From contig CALVEE010000016.1 in NCBI GenBank assembly GCA_944326495.1, positions 1 to 6,065 of the forward strand: a DNA stretch of 6,065 nt, in the 5' to 3' direction. The position numbers were made by a program, and so were the translations under genes. How positions within the stretch are numbered: the first letter of the stretch is position 1; the number at the start of each line of letters is the position of its first letter. The notes beneath the pieces were generated by a model that was given only the letters and a program-made list of their open reading frames with translations, ran no database searches and had not been told where the DNA came from. This DNA is from Candidatus Gastranaerophilales bacterium. Lineage in GTDB: Bacteria > Cyanobacteriota > Vampirovibrionia > Gastranaerophilales > Gastranaerophilaceae. Of this stretch, positions 1 through 4,785 are shown in pieces.

Positions 1-3
1 TAG

Positions 4-20
4 GTCAGGCACTGCCTGAC
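4..20. repeat. 17-bp palindrome, left copy
   Basis: Perfect inverted repeat GTCAGGCA / TGCCTGAC around a single central C. It is GC-rich in an AT-rich setting and identical to the copy at 120-136. It could form a tight hairpin or be bound by a dimeric protein. Confidence 0.8.
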
Positions 21-119
21 AAAAATACTAAAACAGAATATAAATGGGTTTTATGATAAAGAATAGTGTAATTTTGGTGGCAAATACAATATTAGGAGTT
101 TAAATTTAGAACAGTTTCT

Positions 120-136
120 GTCAGGCACTGCCTGAC
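120..136. repeat. 17-bp palindrome, right copy
   Basis: Second perfect copy of GTCAGGCA-C-TGCCTGAC. Read on the minus strand it encodes the terminal residues SGSA and the stop of the 121-495 gene. The outer flank CTA mirrors the TAG flank of the left copy. The shared flanks make the pair an inverted repeat rather than a simple duplication. Confidence 0.8.
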
Positions 137-495
137 CTACAGACTAAATCGGCTAATTCATTAGAAGAAAAAATGCTGTGCAAATTATCAAAAACTCCGA
201 AGTTAAACTGTTCATACTTAATGTTTCTATCATCAGGGTTTTGACTAAAATATTCTTCTACGTTATACGGTCTTAAAATCTCATTTTTAATAAGGCTAAG
301 ATAGGTAACACTTCTGGCTTTACCTGTTTTATCAATAAGCTTATTTTTATACAACAAATCTAAATCACGAATTATTGTAACTTTTGATACATTATCATAT
401 GCTTGATTAATAAATTCTTCTATTTCAAAGCGCATAGCACTTTGTTTATTATTAATAAATTCTAAAATTTTATTTTGTCTTTTGTTTAGTGCCAT
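121..495 (-). CDS. truncated Fic-family-like protein, winged-helix N-terminal part only
   Basis: The 124-residue product opens with a winged helix-turn-helix, residues about 3-67. The recognition-helix region is NVSKVTIIRDLDLL, and a wing-like KTGKARSVTY follows. The next stretch (LRPYNVEEYF, then FNFGVFDNL and SSNEL, about 74-115) resembles the linker found in DeoR-like winged-helix Fic proteins, where it precedes the Fic AMP-transferase domain. That family assignment rests on remembered resemblance. The Fic catalytic motif (HPFxxGNG type) is absent. The last residues, RSGSA, are encoded by the palindrome at 120-136, so the frame appears to be cut by an inserted repeat. What remains could still bind DNA. 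No Shine-Dalgarno sequence precedes the ATG. Operator-like palindromes lie immediately upstream, which suggests autoregulation. An alternative is a short stand-alone transcriptional regulator. Confidence 0.65.
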   Translation of the reverse strand: MALNKRQNKILEFINNKQSAMRFEIEEFINQAYDNVSKVTIIRDLDLLYKNKLIDKTGKARSVTYLSLIKNEILRPYNVEEYFSQNPDDRNIKYEQFNFGVFDNLHSIFSSNELADLVCRSGSA

Positions 496-513
496 TTTAA
501 CAATTCAATTATC

Positions 514-528
514 GTATCATTTTGATAC
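514..528. promoter_or_regulatory. operator-like palindrome 1
   Basis: Inverted repeat GTATCA-TTT-TGATAC, centred at 521 and 19 bp upstream of the ATG of the winged-helix gene. Together with its left flank it repeats the sequence of palindrome 2 with one mismatch. The likely binder is the adjacent winged-helix protein; this is inferred from position. Confidence 0.6.
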
Positions 529-530
529 TA

Positions 531-555
531 TTATCGTATCATATTGATACGATAA
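531..555. promoter_or_regulatory. operator-like palindrome 2 (extended)
   Basis: Perfect 11-bp arms TTATCGTATCA and TGATACGATAA around the spacer TAT, centred at 543. The centre lies 22 bp from that of palindrome 1, about two helical turns, so two dimers would sit on the same DNA face. It covers the -10 and spacer of the leftward promoter. Confidence 0.65.
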
Positions 556-561
556 GTTCAA
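533..561 (-). promoter_or_regulatory. predicted promoter of the winged-helix gene
   Basis: On the minus strand TTGAAC (complement of 556-561) and TACGAT (complement of 533-538) are separated by 17 bp. Each matches the sigma-70 consensus at four of six positions. Transcription would start near 526, inside palindrome 1. Both operator palindromes therefore overlap the promoter or start site, as in a repressor-controlled gene. A better -10, GATAAT at 530-535, would need a 20-bp spacer. Confidence 0.4.
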
Positions 562-613
562 TATATACCGGATGAAAAATAGAGCAGATACAGTATGATT
601 TTGCTTTAAAAAG

Positions 614-622
614 TGTTATAAT
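614..622 (+). promoter_or_regulatory. extended -10 promoter of the HD-GYP gene
   Basis: TGT followed by a perfect TATAAT (617-622) forms an extended -10 element. No good -35 is seen at the usual spacing, which extended -10 promoters can tolerate. A start 7-8 bases downstream falls at or next to the ATG at 630. That argues against the in-frame ATG at 621, which lies inside the -10 box, and for a leaderless or near-leaderless mRNA. Confidence 0.5.
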
Positions 623-629
623 GCTAAGT

Positions 630-1631
630 ATGAGAATTGTTACTCCCAAAGAATTAAGCAGTTATAAAGTTTTGCCTTTTGATTTATATACGGAAAATAA
701 GGGTAAAATTCTTGAAGCCGGAGAAGTTTTGACACCGGGCAAACTTATTATGCTCAAGAATTATATAAAAATTTATACAGAAGATTTTAACAGTGAAGAT
801 ACGGAGCAGAAGGATAATAAGCATAACTCTTCTGATGAAAAAATCCCTTCTCAAGTTATGAACTTTTCTTATGAGGGGCTTGATCCGGCTGATTTTGAAA
901 CTGTTATTAATAAAGATGCTTATGTAAAAATGGAAATACAGGTAAAAATTAAGTATTTTTATAAGCTTATTCTGGATTTATTAATACAGGGGTATTATGA
1001 AGAAGGGTTGTTGAAACTGAATTCTCTGGTCGGAATTTTAAAAACCGAGGTTTATAAACAGGTTCACAAATCCAGCAAGGGTTCAAGGATAAGGTTTCTG
1101 GGTGAATATGAACTCTGTCATCCGCTGAATGTTGCGGTAATTTCCGGTTTGATTGCTCAAAAGCTGGAATTCTCAACAATGGCTATTGATCATGTTATTC
1201 TTGCCGGACTGCTGCATGATATCGGAAAACTTAAAATAGAACTGTCTGATTCGCAGGCTCTTTTGACAATGAACGAGGATGAAGTTAAACAGCATACGAT
1301 AATCGGATATAAAATGATAAAAGAAGAATTTGAACTGCCGGAAGAGATTGCAAAAGTTGCGCTTGAGCATCACGAAAATAATGATGGTTCAGGTTATCCG
1401 CAGGGGCTTTCAAGTGATTATATTTCTGAATTCAGTCAGATTATAAACGTTGCAAATTACTATGATAATCTGGCTTTCAACAGAACCCATACCTTAATTA
1501 TGAACAATAAAGAAGCTTTAAGAACAATGCTTGAAGTCGGTACTAAACGCTTTTCGGCCAAAATGCTTTATACGTTTATCCATATGTTTAATTATGATGA
1601 TTCAAAAGACTTCAATGATATGGTAGTCTAG
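630..1631 (+). CDS. HD-GYP domain protein (probable cyclic-di-GMP phosphodiesterase or divergent relative)
   Basis: A predicted 333-residue soluble protein. Residues 1-50 form a short beta-rich leader (VLPFDLY, ILEAGEVLTPGKL, IKIYTED) of the kind often found ahead of HD-GYP domains. A charged linker and a helical segment follow. The HD-GYP domain occupies about 155-325, with H164, HDIGK (196-200), H222 in HTIIGY, and HHE (247-249) followed by DGSGYP (252-257). HD-GYP enzymes hydrolyse cyclic-di-GMP using a two- or three-metal centre. Here the usual VADxYDAL motif reads VANYYDNL, so the first Asp, normally a metal ligand, is Asn276. The following RPY-type motif is also absent. Activity could be reduced or altered. 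No signal peptide or membrane segment is seen. An in-frame ATG at 621 would add three residues but overlaps the -10 box. Neither ATG has a Shine-Dalgarno site. The small gene at 1698 follows after 66 bp without an obvious terminator, so the two may be co-transcribed. Confidence 0.85.
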   Translation: MRIVTPKELSSYKVLPFDLYTENKGKILEAGEVLTPGKLIMLKNYIKIYTEDFNSEDTEQKDNKHNSSDEKIPSQVMNFSYEGLDPADFETVINKDAYVKMEIQVKIKYFYKLILDLLIQGYYEEGLLKLNSLVGILKTEVYKQVHKSSKGSRIRFLGEYELCHPLNVAVISGLIAQKLEFSTMAIDHVILAGLLHDIGKLKIELSDSQALLTMNEDEVKQHTIIGYKMIKEEFELPEEIAKVALEHHENNDGSGYPQGLSSDYISEFSQIINVANYYDNLAFNRTHTLIMNNKEALRTMLEVGTKRFSAKMLYTFIHMFNYDDSKDFNDMVV

Positions 1632-1683
1632 GGAATTCACAAATTTTTAGGTTTTAGTAATCTTTATATTGTTAATACAGTAT

Positions 1684-1688
1684 AAGGA
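1684..1688 (+). promoter_or_regulatory. ribosome binding site for the 87-residue protein
   Basis: AAGGA lies nine bases before the ATG at 1698, a normal Shine-Dalgarno arrangement that supports this start. The HD-GYP gene upstream lacks such a site. Confidence 0.65.
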
Positions 1689-1697
1689 TTAAAAAAT

Positions 1698-1961
1698 ATG
1701 GACAGATTAAAAGAATTCAAAAAAATCATGGAAAAAAGTGAAACCGATAAAGTGGTTCTTATCACTAATCATTACAGGATTACAGGCTATGTTTACGAGT
1801 GTGGTGAGTGCAACAAAGATAATTACATAAATCTTACCAATGCAACGCTTTGTCTTTTAAATGACAGCTATTCGGACGAGTGTGACAAATATACGAGTGT
1901 TAATTATGACTGGCTGCATATAAATCTGAAAAAGATTGTTGCATTTAGTTTTATTAAATAG
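1698..1961 (+). CDS. small conserved-looking protein, possibly LSm/Hfq-like
   Basis: 87 residues with no confident family. The first 17 residues are charged and predicted helical (DRLKEFKKIMEKSE). A strand-rich core follows: KVVLITNHYRITGYVYE (18-34), NYINLTNATLCLL (42-54), then YDWLHINLKKIVAFSF (70-85). An N-terminal helix, a strand with hydrophobic-x-G-x-hydrophobic spacing (I28, G30), an Asp-Asn pair before the third strand, and a C-terminal short strand pair ending IVAFSF resemble the Sm1/Sm2 layout of LSm and Hfq proteins. This is inference from pattern; the YKH motif of classical Hfq is absent. Four cysteines (35, 38, 52, 62), two of them in a CGEC pair, offer a second reading as a small metal-binding protein. 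There is no signal peptide. It follows the HD-GYP gene on the same strand after 66 bp. Confidence 0.7.
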   Translation: MDRLKEFKKIMEKSETDKVVLITNHYRITGYVYECGECNKDNYINLTNATLCLLNDSYSDECDKYTSVNYDWLHINLKKIVAFSFIK

Positions 1962-1993
1962 AAAAATAAAGCCGGATTTTTCTGAAATCCGGC
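1962..1993 (-). terminator. Rho-independent terminator of the GH13-like gene
   Basis: The 9-bp stem GCCGGATTT / AAATCCGGC (1971-1979 with 1985-1993) has a 5-base loop. Read on the minus strand it is followed by TTTATTTTTC, a good U-rich tail, so it ends transcripts arriving from the leftward GH13-like gene. On the plus strand no T-run follows, so it should stop the small rightward gene only weakly. The tail abuts that gene's stop codon. Confidence 0.7.
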
Positions 1994-2004
1994 GTATCCC
2001 TATA

Positions 2005-2032
2005 TTACTTAATCGTAGTTTACTTAATCGTA
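2005..2032. repeat. 13-bp direct repeat
   Basis: TTACTTAATCGTA occurs twice (2005-2017 and 2020-2032), separated by two bases, between the two hairpins of the convergent gap. Function unknown; it may be a small tandem duplication in the 3' untranslated region of the GH13-like transcript. Confidence 0.6.
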
Positions 2033-2045
2033 AATTATACTCCCG

Positions 2046-2061
2046 GGGGTAACAATACCCC
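2046..2061. other. small hairpin in the convergent gap
   Basis: GGGGTA / TACCCC with the loop ACAA lies just past the stop codon of the leftward GH13-like gene. No clear T-run follows on either strand, so it is more likely a 3'-end stabilising hairpin or a weak secondary terminator than a main one. Confidence 0.4.
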
Positions 2062-2066
2062 TTGTC

Positions 2067-4325
2067 CTATCTTATAACAGTGAAAAATTTAAATTCTGCC
2101 GGCATCAGTTTTCCGAATGACAGAGAATTTGTTGCCGCAACAAATTTTTCTTCCATATAATCAGTTCCGTCAAATCTAAACTCTGATACGATTGAATAGT
2201 CGCAGGAAAGTTCTATAGTTTTATCAAAAACTTCTCTTCCTTCTCTTATTTCAACGCTGCCGTCATCCAGACAGAATTTTTCGGTAGGAGACTGATAGTT
2301 AGCAACAACAAGAATTGAGTTTTTTAACCCTTCTTTTTGTATTTGCCAGGCAACAAATCCGTCATCATCCTGTCTTATAATATGAGCTTCACCGTCAGTG
2401 ATTACGGAATTATTCTTTACAAACCTGTCAATAGCATCGAATTTGGCATAAAAATCGTAATCCTTTTCACGTTTCATAGAAACTTCATTGCCGATAATGT
2501 ATTCCATTCCGGTTTTTGTAAATGATTCATCGCCGTCTATATACATAACGGGTCTTTGCGCATAACGTCCGCCGGGGAGGAATTTATACTTGAACCATTT
2601 GAATAAAGCTCCGGCTTCACCGAGTTGGCCCGGATACCTGTCAATAGCTTCAAATTCGCCATCCTGGTTATTATAAGTTTTAAGAATTGAAAGCGGTGTT
2701 TGTGTTTTAGAAGCCGTATTATAATTTGCAAGATTTAAGTTATCTTCTGCAATAGCTTCCGGCGTTTTGTAACTTTGAGATACTATATCATTTCCCCAGA
2801 GAACGTCAAAATGCATATCTTCATGGTATTCCTTGAAATAATTATCCCAGAGCATATATTCCGCAAGAGCTGCAAAATAAGGGATTTTTTCTTTCATAGC
2901 GGAATTAAGCATTCCCAAAACTTTTCTAGGCGCACGGTAACTTATCGGCACACCATCTTGTTCAGAAACTTCATCAACTATATGGTCAATATGGTCAACT
3001 CTAAATCCGTCAAAATTGAATTTTTCCTGCAGTTCTTTCATATAGTCAATAAAGAATTTGATAACGTCATTATTATATTTTCCGTTTTCGAGACATACAA
3101 AGTAATACGGAGTCTGGCAATCCAGATTAGCAAATTTTGTAACATCTTCGCCGTCAAATTTGTAATGCTTGAAAGTCGGGAATGAAGCTCCTGCACTCAT
3201 TTTATCAAATACCGGTATACCGGCAGAGCACCAGGCGCCGCCGGGAGCAGGCCACATACCTTCATTCATAAGAGCCTGGATAATTTCACCCTGATTAGTT
3301 ATCTCTTCTTCGGAAAGCTTTTTGCCCTGCATATTTCCGGAAACTTTATTAATTATCAGTTTTGCTTTTTTATGCAGTTTGTCTTGAATGCTTTTTTCCA
3401 GCATAGAATTTGATAAGAAAATTTTTGTCTCCTTTAACAAATCATCTAATTCATCAAAAATCTTCTGGTAATGCTCGGATAAATCTCCGTATCCTTCACC
3501 CTTAATAGCTTTTTTGTAAATTCCGGATATAATATCTAAATCATCTTTAGAATATTTATCCGCAAGTTTTGTGATTTCAGTATCAACATTTTTTAATAAT
3601 TCCTCAATCAACGCATTAATATCAAACCATCTTGCGCAATCCGGATTTGTTAAAACGATTTTTGAAAATCTTCCCGTTTGCGGCAGAATATCATAAATTA
3701 CAGGGTGTCCTGCAAGCTGGGTCATTTCAATAAACATTCTGACTTGTCCGTCTGCGTTTAAGCCGGTCTTTTCAGTAATATTTTTATCCTCTAAATTAGG
3801 ACTTACACAGCTTGCGGTCGGAAGATAAGCACATCCGAAATCGCGCGGATGAAACGGAATTAAATACATTGTTGTTGAAAAAATATTGTTATCTAAATTT
3901 CCTGTCGGTAATATTAAAAGTTCTCTCATCCAGTCCATAAATTTCCCGCATTCAGCCCCGTTACCGAGCCCCGCAAGGTTCGTAAGCTTAATATCGTGTC
4001 CTTCTTTTTGAAGCCAGGAAGAATTTTTTACATCATTTCTTGCAAGAACACTTGCTTTTTCAAATTCAAAACGTCCGTCTTTGAATACTCCGTTAGCTTC
4101 CCATTTAGATTCAATAGCAAATAAAACTTCTGCGTCTGAAAGCTCCTCTAAAGCTTTTATTTGCGGATAAGGAAGATACCCGAATTTATTCATTAGAGAT
4201 TTGAGATAAGTTTTTCTCTCATCAGAAATATTATCAAAAGGATACATTTCTTTCAGTTTAGAATAAAAACTGTTTAAATTTTCGCAGGCATTACCTGTCT
4301 CTTTTTTAAACAAAAAGTCTAACAT
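2067..4325 (-). CDS. divergent GH13 (alpha-amylase superfamily) glycosidase or glucanotransferase
   Basis: 752 residues, no signal peptide, probably cytoplasmic and acting on alpha-glucans. GH13 region II is clear: FDGFRVDHIDH (438-448), with Asp444 as the presumed nucleophile. Region III is LAEYM, with Glu489 as the presumed acid/base. MYIDGDE (594-600) matches the segment after region IV. The C-terminal 130 or so residues look like the usual beta-sandwich. Region I appears as YDILPQTGRF (211-220), where the family usually has DxxxNH. Region IV appears as NNQD (552-555) instead of NHD. Asp212 and Asp555 are kept, but both subsite -1 histidines are missing. Residues about 237-350 form a long charged helical stretch between regions I and II, larger than the usual domain B. 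The substrate cannot be named; hydrolase, transglycosylase or phosphate-dependent activity are all possible. A strong Shine-Dalgarno site fixes the start, and the gene appears monocistronic. Confidence 0.8.
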   Translation of the reverse strand: MLDFLFKKETGNACENLNSFYSKLKEMYPFDNISDERKTYLKSLMNKFGYLPYPQIKALEELSDAEVLFAIESKWEANGVFKDGRFEFEKASVLARNDVKNSSWLQKEGHDIKLTNLAGLGNGAECGKFMDWMRELLILPTGNLDNNIFSTTMYLIPFHPRDFGCAYLPTASCVSPNLEDKNITEKTGLNADGQVRMFIEMTQLAGHPVIYDILPQTGRFSKIVLTNPDCARWFDINALIEELLKNVDTEITKLADKYSKDDLDIISGIYKKAIKGEGYGDLSEHYQKIFDELDDLLKETKIFLSNSMLEKSIQDKLHKKAKLIINKVSGNMQGKKLSEEEITNQGEIIQALMNEGMWPAPGGAWCSAGIPVFDKMSAGASFPTFKHYKFDGEDVTKFANLDCQTPYYFVCLENGKYNNDVIKFFIDYMKELQEKFNFDGFRVDHIDHIVDEVSEQDGVPISYRAPRKVLGMLNSAMKEKIPYFAALAEYMLWDNYFKEYHEDMHFDVLWGNDIVSQSYKTPEAIAEDNLNLANYNTASKTQTPLSILKTYNNQDGEFEAIDRYPGQLGEAGALFKWFKYKFLPGGRYAQRPVMYIDGDESFTKTGMEYIIGNEVSMKREKDYDFYAKFDAIDRFVKNNSVITDGEAHIIRQDDDGFVAWQIQKEGLKNSILVVANYQSPTEKFCLDDGSVEIREGREVFDKTIELSCDYSIVSEFRFDGTDYMEEKFVAATNSLSFGKLMPAEFKFFTVIR

Positions 4326-4333
4326 ATAGGGTT

Positions 4334-4339
4334 CTCCTT
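4334..4339 (-). promoter_or_regulatory. ribosome binding site of the GH13-like gene
   Basis: On the minus strand AAGGAG lies eight bases before the ATG at 4325, the strongest Shine-Dalgarno site in the window. It settles the start codon and suggests efficient translation. Confidence 0.8.
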
Positions 4340-4370
4340 ATTTGTGATTGTTTGGATTCTGTATACAAGA

Positions 4371-4399
4371 ATAATATCACGCATATATATTTTTTACAA
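4371..4399 (-). promoter_or_regulatory. predicted promoter of the GH13-like gene
   Basis: On the minus strand TTGTAA (complement of 4394-4399) and TATTAT (complement of 4371-4376) are 17 bp apart. The -10 is preceded by TGA, giving an extended -10. Transcription would start near 4363, leaving an untranslated leader of about 38 bases. Confidence 0.5.
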
Positions 4400-4422
4400 A
4401 CAAACCTCGATAGTTTGTAAAA
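4392..4422. promoter_or_regulatory. operator-like inverted repeat at the GH13 promoter
   Basis: TTTTACAAAC (4392-4401) and GTTTGTAAAA (4413-4422) form perfect 10-bp arms with an 11-base spacer. One arm covers the -35 box of the GH13-like promoter. A related smaller palindrome, TTTTGT-T-ACAAAA, follows at 4423-4435. The arrangement suits a dimeric regulator controlling the gene, perhaps in response to sugar. No regulator gene lies next to it. Confidence 0.45.
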
Positions 4423-4439
4423 TTTTGTTACAAAAAAGA

Positions 4440-4723
4440 GAACGAGACAATACTTGCCGGGATGTAAAACTGTACATGAGAATATACGAGAAAAATGTTA
4501 ATTTTTGCAAATTCAAAAAAGTATCAGGCAGGTTTTAAGGATCATATAAAACATAAATCTTGCACACTTCCTCTCCCGTAGGGCGAGGAAGGCGTACTTT
4601 TGTTTTTATTGGAATACTTACGATAACTAAATATATAAGTGCAGCCTGTTAAGTTTTGTAAATCCAGGTTTTGTATGTTATTACTCAAGAAGAACATATT
4701 CAAAAAAGTTTTATTTTTTATAT
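4440..4723. other. intergenic region without a convincing gene
   Basis: Between the two divergent promoters I see no supported coding region. The short open frames on each strand (62-64 codons) lack Shine-Dalgarno sites and have low-complexity, unstructured translations. The main feature is the GC-rich hairpin at 4567-4591, listed separately. The stretch is long enough for a small RNA, but no clear start signal was found. Confidence 0.5.
4567..4610 (+). terminator. orphan hairpin with T-rich tail
   Basis: CTTCCTC (4567-4573) pairs with GAGGAAG (4585-4591). Inside, CCC pairs with GGG across a one-base mismatch around the loop GTA. A T-rich stretch (4598-4610) follows after six bases. It looks like a rightward terminator, yet no rightward gene lies within 2.6 kb upstream. 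It could end a small RNA, block read-through into the last gene, or be a dispersed palindromic repeat. Confidence 0.4.
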
Positions 4724-4750
4724 TTGGCAATTTTTTTTATTAATTATACT
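4724..4750 (+). promoter_or_regulatory. predicted promoter of the last gene
   Basis: TTGGCA (4724-4729) and TATACT (4745-4750) each match the consensus at five of six positions, but the spacer is short (15 bp, mostly T). Transcription would start near 4757, giving a leader of about 29 bases. Confidence 0.45.
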
Positions 4751-4770
4751 TTATATATATGTAGCAGGTT

Positions 4771-4776
4771 AAAGGG
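4771..4776 (+). promoter_or_regulatory. ribosome binding site of the last gene
   Basis: AAAGGG lies nine bases before the ATG at 4786. It is a moderate Shine-Dalgarno match and supports that ATG as the start. Confidence 0.55.
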
Positions 4777-4785
4777 TAACTTTGT

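Larger units (their letters stand above)
1..139. mobile_element. possible MITE-like element bounded by inverted palindromes
   Basis: The segment begins TAGGTCAGGCA and ends TGCCTGACCTA, so its two ends are inverted copies of each other. Each end also contains a self-complementary 17-bp palindrome. The roughly 100 bp in between are AT-rich and have no meaningful open frame on either strand. On the minus strand the right end supplies the last codons and the stop of the truncated Fic-like gene, which fits an insertion into that gene. No transposase is visible, so mobilisation in trans would be needed. The outer left flank lies outside the window, so neither a target-site duplication nor the exact left edge can be confirmed. 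The alternative is a pair of dispersed palindromic (REP-like) repeats that happen to lie close together. Confidence 0.4.

Noticed and set aside
509..550. 22-bp tandem unit read as a CRISPR array or replication iterons
   Set aside because: Only two units with no spacers or variable sequence; the palindromic symmetry and promoter overlap fit operators better.
621..632. ATG at 621 as the start of the HD-GYP gene
   Set aside because: It overlaps the perfect TATAAT of an extended -10 box and has no Shine-Dalgarno site; the ATG at 630 fits the predicted transcript start.
967..1373. Open frames on the minus strand inside the HD-GYP gene
   Set aside because: They lie antisense to a well-supported domain, have no ribosome binding site, and their translations show no domain pattern.
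2005..2032. 13-bp direct repeat as an attachment site or CRISPR
   Set aside because: Two copies separated by two bases in a 3' gap, with no integrase or Cas gene nearby.
2775..3185. 136-codon plus-strand open frame inside the GH13-like gene
   Set aside because: It is antisense to the conserved GH13 region II coding sequence and has no Shine-Dalgarno site; the translation is a Phe/Ile-rich shadow.
4344..4730. Short open frames of 62-64 codons on each strand in the intergenic region
   Set aside because: No ribosome binding site, no recognisable motif, and they run through the promoter elements and the hairpin.
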